Source of the DNA: JBCCFC01 sp965213595
Lineage (GTDB): Bacteria > Chloroflexota > Anaerolineae > Caldilineales > Caldilineaceae
Direction of reading: 5' to 3'
Assembly: GCA_965213595.1 (NCBI GenBank)
Contig: CBDBZO010000006.1
Location: forward strand, 1,612,001 to 1,676,000
DNA length: 64,000 bases
In this document: piece after piece, positions 7,795 through 15,153 of the stretch
How positions within the stretch are numbered: position 1 is the stretch's first letter
How the letters are laid out: every line of letters begins with the position of its first letter
Made by a program: the position numbers and the translations under genes
The notes under the pieces: generated by a model
Databases searched by the model: none
What the model was told of the DNA's origin: nothing
What the model saw: the letters and a program-made list of their open reading frames with translations, nothing else

Positions 7795-9354
7795 ATGCCT
7801 AATCCGTCCCCCAACCCGCCCTTCGTGCTCGCCCTCGACGTCGGCACCTCCGCTACGCGCGCGCTGCTCTTTGATGGCGACGCGCGGCTCGTGCCGGGCT
7901 GCGTTGCCAGCCTGCCCAATCGCCTGCGCCACACCGCCGACGGCGGCAGCGAATTCGATCCGCAGCACCTGCTCGAAAACGCCATCGCCGCTGTGGACCG
8001 CGTTCTCGACCAGGCGGCCGCGGCGTTGGGGGATCTCGCGGCTGCGTCCGCTGCCATCCGGGCCGTGGCCGTCGCCACCTTTGCGGGCAACCTGCTCGGC
8101 ATCGACGGGCAGGGCAGGCCGCTCACGCCCGTCTACACCTACGCCGACACGCGCGCGGCGGACGCCGTCTCGGCACTAAAGTGCGAGCTGAACGCGGACG
8201 AGCTCGCCGCCTCCCACGACCGCACGGGCTGCCTGCTGCACGCGGCCTACCTGCCCGCGCGCTTCCGCTGGCTCGCCGAAACGCAGCCAGATTTGCTGGA
8301 CGCCGTCGCCGAGTGGACCACCATTGGCGACTACCTGCGCCGCCACTTCTGCGGCGCGCGCGGCGTCAGCCTCAGCCTGGCCTCGTGGAACGGGCTGCTC
8401 AATCGGCGTGAGTTGACGTGGGACGCGGCGTGGATCGAACGGCTGCCCGTTCGCCGCGCCGCGCTGCCGCCGCTGGTCGACGTGGGCGACGCGGCGAGAT
8501 TGCAGACGCCGTGGTCGGGCCGCTGGGTAGCGCTGCGCGAGGCCGCCTGGCTGCCCGCCATCGGCGACGGCGCGGCGGCCAACCTCGGCAGCGGCGCAGA
8601 CGGCACAACGCCCGATGGCGTCCACCAGATTGCGCTGACCGTCGGCAGCACGGCGGCCATGCGCATGGTGGTCGAGCCGACCATCGAGCGCGTGCCGGAC
8701 GGGCTGTGGCTCTATCGCGTTGATGCGGCGCGTGGGCTGCTCGGCGGCGCGACGAGCGAGGGCGGCAACGTCTACGGCTGGCTGCGCGGCCTGCTCGACT
8801 GGCCGGACGAAGACGCCCTCTCCCGCGACCTGACCGCGCCGCTGCTGACTGCTTCTTCCACAACGCGCTCGCCCGCGGCCCACGATCTCACGGTGCTGCC
8901 CTTTGTCGCGGGCGAGCGCGCCCCCGGCTGGCGCGCCAACGCCCGCGCCACGCTTCACGGCCTCGCGCTCGACACGACGCCGCTCGACATCCTGCAGGCC
9001 ACGCTCGAAGCCGTGGCCTACCGCTTGGCGCTGATCCAGCAGCGCATCGTGGCCCACCTGCCGGAGGATGCGGCGTATCGCATCATGGCGGGGGGCGGCG
9101 CGCTGCGGCGGTCGCCCGCGTGGCGGCAGATTTTGGCCGACGCCATGGGCTACCCCATCGTGGCGCTGGACGAGGACGAAATCACCGGGCGCGGGCTGGC
9201 GCTGCTGGCCCTGGCGCAGGTTGGCGCCATCGACAGCGTGGCCGCCCTGCCGCCGCGCATCGGCGAAACGCACGAGCCCAACGCCACGCACCACGCCCTC
9301 CACCGCGAGCGGCTGGCGCAGCAAATTGCGCTCTACGAGCGAGTGATGGCGTAG
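7795..9354 (+). CDS. FGGY family carbohydrate kinase (gluconokinase-like)
   Basis: 519 aa, the full length of FGGY sugar kinases. The N-terminal phosphate-binding motif is LALDVGTSATRALLFDGD. The metal/substrate region includes TYADTRAADAV and the C-terminal domain has LPFVAGERAPGW and RIMAGGGALRRSPAWRQILAD. The sequence style fits the gluconokinase branch better than glycerol or xylulose kinases, but the substrate cannot be read from sequence alone. The gene stands alone, about 270 bases from mscS, and is followed by a small stress-type coiled-coil protein. An alternative member of the same superfamily lies at 62455 in a different operon. Confidence 0.82.
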   Translation: MPNPSPNPPFVLALDVGTSATRALLFDGDARLVPGCVASLPNRLRHTADGGSEFDPQHLLENAIAAVDRVLDQAAAALGDLAAASAAIRAVAVATFAGNLLGIDGQGRPLTPVYTYADTRAADAVSALKCELNADELAASHDRTGCLLHAAYLPARFRWLAETQPDLLDAVAEWTTIGDYLRRHFCGARGVSLSLASWNGLLNRRELTWDAAWIERLPVRRAALPPLVDVGDAARLQTPWSGRWVALREAAWLPAIGDGAAANLGSGADGTTPDGVHQIALTVGSTAAMRMVVEPTIERVPDGLWLYRVDAARGLLGGATSEGGNVYGWLRGLLDWPDEDALSRDLTAPLLTASSTTRSPAAHDLTVLPFVAGERAPGWRANARATLHGLALDTTPLDILQATLEAVAYRLALIQQRIVAHLPEDAAYRIMAGGGALRRSPAWRQILADAMGYPIVALDEDEITGRGLALLALAQVGAIDSVAALPPRIGETHEPNATHHALHRERLAQQIALYERVMA

Positions 9355-9430
9355 CGGCATACAGCATCGCAGCCCAGTTGTCCTTTACGCTAAAGCGAAA
9401 TCTATCCAACCCTCAATTAAGGAGAACCCC

Positions 9431-9727
9431 ATGAACCCCGACCGACAGGCCTACGAACGACAAGCCAGAGAGCAGCTCGACGCATGGCAGACACGGATCG
9501 ACGAGCTGCGCGACAACCCCGGCCCCGTGGTTGACAGCCGACACGGCGCGCAGACGGAGCTGGATAAGCTGCAGGGCCAGCTCGAAATCGCCCGGCAGCA
9601 GCTCTCGGACATGGTCGCCGAGGAAAACGGCGACGGCTGGGATTTGCTGCGCGACGGCATGGAGCAGAAACTGTCCTACCTGCGCGGCTCGTTTGAGGAT
9701 AAAACGGACGACACGGTCGCGGTGTAA
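9431..9727 (+). CDS. Small coiled-coil protein (sll1863-like)
   Basis: 98-aa, highly charged helical protein with heptad-like spacing (YERQAREQLDAWQTRIDELRD, LDKLQGQLEIARQQLSDM). The block GWDLLRDGMEQKLSYLRGSF recalls the small sll1863-type stress-response coiled-coil proteins. A Shine-Dalgarno (AAGGAG, 9419-9424) precedes the ATG at 9431. No enzymatic motif. The family assignment rests on general pattern only. A 22-bp perfect inverted repeat follows the stop codon at once. Confidence 0.6.
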   Translation: MNPDRQAYERQAREQLDAWQTRIDELRDNPGPVVDSRHGAQTELDKLQGQLEIARQQLSDMVAEENGDGWDLLRDGMEQKLSYLRGSFEDKTDDTVAV

Positions 9728-9729
9728 TA

Positions 9730-9778
9730 GTAAAGCGAAGCGCTGCTTCGCCCCCTGCGAAGCAGCGCTTCGCTTTAC
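9730..9778. repeat. Perfect 22-bp inverted repeat hairpin (family B)
   Basis: Arms 9730-9751 and 9757-9778 are perfectly complementary around a 5-base loop; the core is GCGAAGCAGCGCTTCGC. There is no T-run after it, so it is not a classical terminator, although it lies between two genes and could block readthrough. The core recurs at 11063-11079, 34412-34429 and 38840-38857, each just after a stop codon or between genes. Confidence 0.8.
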
Positions 9779-9793
9779 GTGTGAGAATCACCC

Positions 9794-11062
9794 ATGCGAT
9801 CCGATTTAGATGAAGTGATGGCGGCGCGCAATCTGGACGCGCTGCTGGTGATGGGCGACAGCGAGGGCAACACCGTGATGCAGTATCTCACGGGTGGTGG
9901 TCACCTGGAGCGCGCGCTGATCGTCCACCGACGCGGCGGCCCGATGAGGCTGATCCACGGCGGCATGGAGCGCGATACGGCGCGCGACGTGGCGGACGAG
10001 GTCGGCTTTGCGCTCGTCAACCGCGACGAGCGCTACAACACGTACACGCTGCTGGAAAAGCACGGCGGCGACCAGCTGGCGGCCTACGTCGATTACTACG
10101 CACAAGTTATCCACGATTTTGAGCTGAGCGGGCAGCTTGGCGTCTACGGCCTCTATGATGCGGGCGCGGCCTACGCGCTGCTGACGGCGCTGCAGGCTCA
10201 CCTCGACGATGAGGAGATTGACACCAAAATCGTCGGTGAATTTGGCTCCTCGCTCTTCGAGACGCTGCGCCAAACCAAGGACGACCGCGAGCTGGCGGCC
10301 ATGCGCGAGGTCGGCGAGCGGACGGGGCGCGTGGTCGACGAGGTGAAGTCGTTTATTCAGCAGCACGCGGTCAACGGTGACGAGGTCGTCATCCGGGACA
10401 ACGGCGAGCCGCTGACGATTAGCGACGTGAAGGCCTTTATGCGCGAGCGATTTCAGGCTTACGGGCTGGACGACGGCGGCGCGACCATCTTCAGCCAGGG
10501 CCGCGATGCGGGCGTCCCCCACAATCGCGGCGACGGCAACATGCCGCTGCGTCTCGGCCACTCGATTATCTTTGACATCTTCCCCCGCGCCGATTCCGGC
10601 TACTACCACGATCTGACGCGCACTTGGTCGCTCGGCTACGCGACGGAGGAGGTGCAGGCCGCTTACGACCAGTGCCGCGAGATTTTCGAGCGCGCTGTCG
10701 AATCGATGAAGGTGGGCCAGCGCTGCCGCAATTTGCAGACCATGACCTGTGAATTTTTCGAGGCGCACGGCCACCAGACGACCATGAGCAACCCGGGCAC
10801 GAGCGAAGGCTACGTCCACTCGCTCGGCCACGGCCTGGGGCTGGACATCCACGAGACGCCGCGCCTCTCGCAGGCCGCGCCGGAGAGTGAAGTGCTGCAA
10901 CCCGGCCATGTGGTCAGCGTCGAGCCGGGGCTCTATTATCCGGAACGGGGCTTTGGCGTGCGCGTGGAGGACACCGTGGCGCTGAACGAGCGCGGCGAGC
11001 TGCTGACGCTGTCGCGGGCAGACTACGAGCTGGTCGTGCCGATGCCGCGGTGGCAAACGTGA
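9794..11062 (+). CDS. M24 family metallopeptidase (Xaa-Pro peptidase-like)
   Basis: 422 aa with an N-terminal creatinase-like domain (about 1-165) and a C-terminal pita-bread M24 domain. Metal ligands appear in order: the two Asp in FDIFPRADSGYYHDLTRTW, His in HSLGHGLGLDIHE, Glu in VVSVEPGLYYP and Glu in GVRVEDTVAL. These are the five ligands of M24 dimetal peptidases. Expected to be a cytoplasmic Xaa-Pro dipeptidase or aminopeptidase. No signal peptide. The start at 9794 follows the family-B hairpin by 15 bases. Confidence 0.87.
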   Translation: MRSDLDEVMAARNLDALLVMGDSEGNTVMQYLTGGGHLERALIVHRRGGPMRLIHGGMERDTARDVADEVGFALVNRDERYNTYTLLEKHGGDQLAAYVDYYAQVIHDFELSGQLGVYGLYDAGAAYALLTALQAHLDDEEIDTKIVGEFGSSLFETLRQTKDDRELAAMREVGERTGRVVDEVKSFIQQHAVNGDEVVIRDNGEPLTISDVKAFMRERFQAYGLDDGGATIFSQGRDAGVPHNRGDGNMPLRLGHSIIFDIFPRADSGYYHDLTRTWSLGYATEEVQAAYDQCREIFERAVESMKVGQRCRNLQTMTCEFFEAHGHQTTMSNPGTSEGYVHSLGHGLGLDIHETPRLSQAAPESEVLQPGHVVSVEPGLYYPERGFGVRVEDTVALNERGELLTLSRADYELVVPMPRWQT

Positions 11063-11113
11063 TGCGAAGCAGCGCTTCGCGTCCGCCAGTCGACCCAAGA
11101 AAGCGAAACACTC

Positions 11114-11503
11114 ATGAACAACACTCAATACTGGTCCATCTGGTATCCCAAAGCGGGCAACACGGGTCTGCTCGTTGCCCGTGGCCAGCTTGACCCCAGC
11201 GAGCGGCTGATTGTCCACGCCGCACCGCCCGTGCTCACGGCGGAAGTCTACAACAGCGAGCGTAACCTGGTAGCGTTTGGTCAAGATTTAGAGGCGACGC
11301 TCGACTCACCCATGTGTCTGCTCACGCGCCTGGGCGATCAGGTCACGCGCGAGGACATTTGGCCGGATGCGTCGCACCATGGATTGCCGGTGCTGCTGCC
11401 GGGAGGCGAAGTCGCGCTGCTGAAACAGTGGTGGCACGCAGAAGATCAGCAGGAGTGGCGCTGGCAGGTGGAATTTTATAACAGCGTGCGGTCGCAAGGC
11501 TAA
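11114..11503 (+). CDS. Hypothetical protein, 129 aa
   Basis: Not recognised. Soluble, Trp-rich (SIWYPKAGNTGLLVARG at the N-terminus, QEWRWQVEFYNSV near the end), no signal peptide or membrane segment. It follows the M24 gene by 51 bases on the same strand, with a family-B repeat core in the gap. The codon use matches its neighbours, which supports a real gene. Function unknown. Confidence 0.6.
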   Translation: MNNTQYWSIWYPKAGNTGLLVARGQLDPSERLIVHAAPPVLTAEVYNSERNLVAFGQDLEATLDSPMCLLTRLGDQVTREDIWPDASHHGLPVLLPGGEVALLKQWWHAEDQQEWRWQVEFYNSVRSQG

Positions 11504-11559
11504 CGCAAGGCATAAAGTATACCGTGGCTGACGGCGAGGGAGGTGCGTCGCCCTTGGGA

Positions 11560-11640
11560 AAGATGCGGCTGGCGAATTAGAAAAAAGAGAGTCGACCGTG
11601 CGTGGCACTTTCCGAAGTGCCTCGCACATCCGGGGCAGTT
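11560..11640. repeat. Palindromic repeat family A copy
   Basis: Contains GAATTAGAAAA then GTCGACCGTGCGTGGCACTT and the complementary GTGCCTCGCACATCC. It matches the left end of the large cluster at 6005-6062. The remaining 160 bases before the hydrolase gene include short TTCACCATTC repeats (11770-11815) and nothing else recognisable. Confidence 0.7.
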
Positions 11641-11802
11641 ATCCTCCGATCCGGAATTTGCCAGCACTGTCCTTCTGAACTGCGTCGCTCATCTAACATG
11701 ACTTTTCCCGGTGTTATAGATTTTTGGAATGGCCGGTGAATGAGAAGAGGCCAACTCTCGTAACGGTGGTTTTTTATTCACCATTCCACCATTCGCCGTC
11801 CA

Positions 11803-12567
11803 CTATTCACCATTGCGGTTTATCCCCGTTAGAAACTCCCCCGTGGCTTCCGCGATCTCCGCCCACTGCGCCTCCGGCGAAATCGTCGCCGCGTTGTCGC
11901 CGCTCTGCGGGCCATATGACCCAAACTGGGCGTGATTGCCCCCCTCAATTTCGACAAAGAGCGCGTCATCCGGCAGCAGCGTGCGTGATTCACTAATGTC
12001 CGCTGGCGTGGCCAGCCCGTCGCGCGAGGCGGAGAGGGAGAGCACGGCGATCTCCCGTTTGCGCAGCGCCTCGCCGGCGGGGTAGGAGGCCCAGAAGACG
12101 ATGCCGTCGACCTCGCTGTGTTGCGCCGCGTAGCTGGCGGCAGCCACCCCGCCCAGCGAGTGGCCGCCAACCGCCCAGTGCGCCACCGCCGAATGTTGCT
12201 CGATCACGGCATCCGCGGCGTTGACGTTGAAAAAGGCCAGATTTAGCGGCGCGCTAACCAGCGCAACCACATGGTCGCGCGCCGCAATTTCCGCCGCCAC
12301 TGGCGCGTAGGCCCGATAGTCCACAAAGCCACCCGCGTAGAGAATCAAGCCCGCCTCGGCGCCATCCCCGGCGTCATTTGTCGCCTCGAAGATGATGCTG
12401 CCCTCCTCTTGTGTCACTGCGACTTCCTCCGTAGATTGCAGCGCCTGCAGCGCCGTCGCCGTGGGCAGGCGGACGGCCTGCCGGTAGTAAATTGAGCCAG
12501 CCACGATCGCGCCCGCGAGCATAATCGCCGCCGCAATGGCGACTCGCTTCCAGGGAATATGCTTCAT
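11803..12567 (-). CDS. Alpha/beta hydrolase, membrane-anchored or secreted
   Basis: 254 aa. One N-terminal hydrophobic segment (VAIAAAIMLAGAIVAGSIYY) acts as signal or anchor. The hydrolase core has ILYAGGFVDYRAY, the nucleophile elbow GGHSLGGVAAA (Ser in GHSLGG) and a late acid/His region ending in GGNHAQFGSYG, matching the small Abhydrolase_5-type family. Substrate unknown. It is transcribed divergently from the TPR gene at 12705; the 137-base gap holds the box at 12603-12622. Confidence 0.8.
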   Translation of the reverse strand: MKHIPWKRVAIAAAIMLAGAIVAGSIYYRQAVRLPTATALQALQSTEEVAVTQEEGSIIFEATNDAGDGAEAGLILYAGGFVDYRAYAPVAAEIAARDHVVALVSAPLNLAFFNVNAADAVIEQHSAVAHWAVGGHSLGGVAAASYAAQHSEVDGIVFWASYPAGEALRKREIAVLSLSASRDGLATPADISESRTLLPDDALFVEIEGGNHAQFGSYGPQSGDNAATISPEAQWAEIAEATGEFLTGINRNGE

Positions 12568-12602
12568 TGATTGGCCTCGTTGGTCAGATAGGGTGTCAAT
12601 AT

Positions 12603-12622
12603 TTTACAAAAAAGTGTAGTGG
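12603..12622 (+). promoter_or_regulatory. Shared upstream box TTTACAAAAA-TGTAG
   Basis: TTTACAAAAAAGTGTAGTGG lies 83 bases before the TPR gene ATG. A 17-of-20 match (TTTACAAAAATATGTAGCGG) occurs at 15033-15052, 102 bases before the next secreted-protein gene. Conservation between two otherwise different leaders suggests a common promoter element or regulator site. Which sigma factor or regulator is unknown. Confidence 0.45.
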
Positions 12623-12704
12623 TTGCATTCTAAACTCTAAGCTACGGAGGTGTCGACCCCTTGCGCCCGCCTGACTTTCCCAAACGCTTTTGGAGACCCC
12701 AACT

Positions 12705-14825
12705 ATGGCTGTGTATCGCACAAAACACATTTTGTTTGTATTCATTATCCTTTGCAGCACGCTTTCCTTGCTGATATCGCCGGGAGCGGCGCTGGCTGCG
12801 CCAATGCCGCTGCCCAATCCATCGACAACCGCGATGCCTTCCTCGCAGGATGTTGATCTTCCCGGTTTCGCCCCCTTTGCCGCGGACGATGATGTCTTTA
12901 GCCTGTTGCTGCCCGAAGCGTGGGAGGGCGTTCGCGCTCTGCCCTGGGTGGAAAACGAGCAGGAGGTGGGCACGCTCGTCGCGGCTTCGCCCGATTTGCC
13001 CGCTTTCTACGGCGGCTGGGAAACGCCCGGTATTGAGATCGGCCTTTCGCGCTCCCTTGTGGACGAGCGCGCTATTGACGCGCTCCTGGCCCACCACACG
13101 CGCGACTTCCTGGCCGAGTGTCAAGCGATCGACGAATATGAATCGACGAGTGATTTGAGCGAGGAAGAAGAAGCGATTGTCTATACAACCCAGACGAGGG
13201 CTGGCGAGGCGTGCGCGGGCACGGATGCACAAGGCTACATCATCGCCGCCACGCCGGAAAGCGGCGACTACCTGCTCTTCATTCTGGTCAAGATCATCGA
13301 GCCAATCGATGAGGAAATTCTGGACAGCAGCCTGGAATCGCTCGCGATCGGCGATCTGTCGCCGCTCTCCACCGCATTGGATGTGGACGCTTTTGTGGAA
13401 GCAGTACAAGTGCAGGAGGGCGAGCCAACTGCCCTTGCCGACCCCATGGCTCAGCGGCGGCGCGAGCGGGGGATCAGCGGCGTGGAGCGCCAATTGCTGG
13501 TGGAGGAGTCGCGTGGCGACGAGCGCGCGTCGACCGGCACGCCGTTTGCCGAGATGCAGGAGCTGGCCTATGCCGGTGAGTACGAGCAGGCGCTCGCGCT
13601 CTTTGAGGAGACGCTGGCCTCGGACGAAACGCTGGCGCTGGAGCGCGCGGACGAACTGGCCGAGATGCTGGAGGGCGTGGCCGGCGCAGCTTACACCAAC
13701 GGCGATTATGAAGAGGCGTTGGCCTGGTATTCGCGGGCCATCGAGTTCGACCCGACCTACATGCGTGCCTATCGCGACCGAGCTTTGGCTCATACGCAGC
13801 TGGGTGAGTACGAGGAGGCCATCGCCGATTACACAACGGCTATTGAACTCGATGAACCGTATTACGATTATACCTACGTCTATTCCGAACGCGGCGCGCG
13901 CTACCTTGATTTGGACGAGTACGAGCTGGCGATTGAAGATTTCACCACCATCATCGACCGCGATGCCGCCTGGTCCTACGTCTACGCTCAACGCGGTGCG
14001 GCTCGTGCAAATTTAGGCCTTTACGAAGAGGCCATCGAGGATCTCACCACGGCTCTGGAGCAGACCGAAGAGGACGACTACCAATGGGTCTACGCCAATC
14101 GCGGCTTTGCCCACACTCAATTGGGTGAATATGAAAGGGCGCTCGACGATTTTGACGCGGCCATCGAGCTGGATGCCAGCTACACCTACGCTTACGACTG
14201 GCGGGGCTTTGACTATCTGCAGCTGGATCGCTGCGCCGAGGCCGTCGCCGATTTCAGCGAGGCGCTGGCGCTGGACGAGGCCGGCTACGATTACAAGTGG
14301 GTTTATGCCAACCGCGGCTACTGCCAAATCGAGCTCGGCGACTATGAGCAGGCCATCGACGACCTCTCCCAAGCCCTCGACCTCGACCCCGACTACGCCT
14401 GGGCCTACCAGCAGCGCAGCCGCGCTTACGGCGCGCTTGAACAGTACGACGAAGCGCTGGCCGATTTGACCACCGCCACCGAGGTTACCCCGGAGAACGC
14501 CAGCGCCTGGAACAGCCTCTGCTGGTACAGCAGCCTCTACGGCTTCGCTGATCAAGTGGTGGACGACGCCTGCGAAGAGGCCATTGCATTGGCCGACGTG
14601 GAAAATCTACCCTTCTACCGCGACAGCCGCGGCCTGGCCCGCGCGCTTACGGGCGACGTCGACGGGGCCATTGAGGACTTTGAGGCCTTCCTGAGCGAAG
14701 TGGACGCCGACGAGATGAGCGAGCTGTACGACCTGCGCGAATCGTGGGTTGAACGGCTGGCGGCGGGCGACGATCCCGCTGAGATTTTTGATGCGGAGAT
14801 GATCGAGACTTTGCTCAACGAGTAG
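12705..14825 (+). CDS. Secreted tetratricopeptide-repeat protein
   Basis: 706 aa from the ATG at 12705 (a TTG 15 bases upstream is less likely). A signal peptide is clear (HILFVFIILCSTLSLLISPGAALA). Residues about 45-250 form an unnamed N-terminal domain. After it come about eight TPR units, for example ALAWYSRAIEFDPTYMRAY, EAIADYTTAIELDEPYYDY and QAIDDLSQALDLDPDYAWAY, then an acidic tail. TPR solenoids bind proteins; the partner is unknown. The following gene, also secreted, shares the upstream TTTACAAAAA box, so the two may be co-regulated. Confidence 0.82.
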   Translation: MAVYRTKHILFVFIILCSTLSLLISPGAALAAPMPLPNPSTTAMPSSQDVDLPGFAPFAADDDVFSLLLPEAWEGVRALPWVENEQEVGTLVAASPDLPAFYGGWETPGIEIGLSRSLVDERAIDALLAHHTRDFLAECQAIDEYESTSDLSEEEEAIVYTTQTRAGEACAGTDAQGYIIAATPESGDYLLFILVKIIEPIDEEILDSSLESLAIGDLSPLSTALDVDAFVEAVQVQEGEPTALADPMAQRRRERGISGVERQLLVEESRGDERASTGTPFAEMQELAYAGEYEQALALFEETLASDETLALERADELAEMLEGVAGAAYTNGDYEEALAWYSRAIEFDPTYMRAYRDRALAHTQLGEYEEAIADYTTAIELDEPYYDYTYVYSERGARYLDLDEYELAIEDFTTIIDRDAAWSYVYAQRGAARANLGLYEEAIEDLTTALEQTEEDDYQWVYANRGFAHTQLGEYERALDDFDAAIELDASYTYAYDWRGFDYLQLDRCAEAVADFSEALALDEAGYDYKWVYANRGYCQIELGDYEQAIDDLSQALDLDPDYAWAYQQRSRAYGALEQYDEALADLTTATEVTPENASAWNSLCWYSSLYGFADQVVDDACEEAIALADVENLPFYRDSRGLARALTGDVDGAIEDFEAFLSEVDADEMSELYDLRESWVERLAAGDDPAEIFDAEMIETLLNE

Positions 14826-14884
14826 ATGTCTCTCTATGCCACGCGCCGTTTGCTGCCGCTAACGACTCATGTTACGCGCTACCT

Positions 14885-14922
14885 CGGCGGTACGGGCACG
14901 CCATGGCGTGCCCGTACCGCCG
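14885..14922. repeat. 38-bp perfect palindrome (family C)
   Basis: Perfect palindrome centred on GGCACGCCATGGCGTGCC. Other copies are at 17387-17412 (26 bp) and 34467-34514 (48 bp). The core is constant while the outer arm bases differ between copies yet remain self-complementary. It lies in the 328-base gap after the TPR gene. Confidence 0.85.
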
Positions 14923-14964
14923 AAAACGGCTGCTCAACTGCGTGACGTAATTAATGATTGTCAA

Positions 14965-15008
14965 CGGACGAAGGCCCGGCTTTCTCAAAAAAGCCGGGCC
15001 TTCGTCCG
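14965..15008. terminator. Strong hairpin, possible terminator without T-run
   Basis: 18-bp perfect stem: CGGACGAAGGCCCGGCTT at 14965-14982 pairs with 14991-15008 around an 8-base loop. It is placed between the TPR gene and the next secreted-protein gene. No T-run follows on either strand, so intrinsic termination is doubtful; it could equally be another dispersed hairpin. Confidence 0.4.
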
Positions 15009-15032
15009 TGCATGTTTTCGGGATTCGGCATC

Positions 15033-15052
15033 TTTACAAAAATATGTAGCGG
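15033..15052 (+). promoter_or_regulatory. Second copy of the TTTACAAAAA-TGTAG box
   Basis: TTTACAAAAATATGTAGCGG matches the box at 12603 at 17 of 20 positions and lies 102 bases upstream of the ATG at 15154. It is the only other copy I found in the window. Confidence 0.45.
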
Positions 15053-15153
15053 CTGGCCTGTATGCTGCAAAGTGTCGCAAGGCTTGCGCCATTATGCGAA
15101 CAAAGCAAGATGAAGGTCAACCGAGAGCCGTTCAATTAGCAGAGAGACAAACC

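Noticed and set aside
9806..11284. 492-aa minus-strand ORF antisense to the M24 peptidase
   Set aside because: Shadow frame of a conserved enzyme with intact active-site motifs on the plus strand.
12642..13991. 449-aa minus-strand ORF antisense to the TPR gene
   Set aside because: No domain; the plus strand has signal peptide and TPR repeats.
14965..15008. Definite intrinsic terminator
   Set aside because: Very stable hairpin but no T-run on either strand; kept only as a low-confidence terminator.
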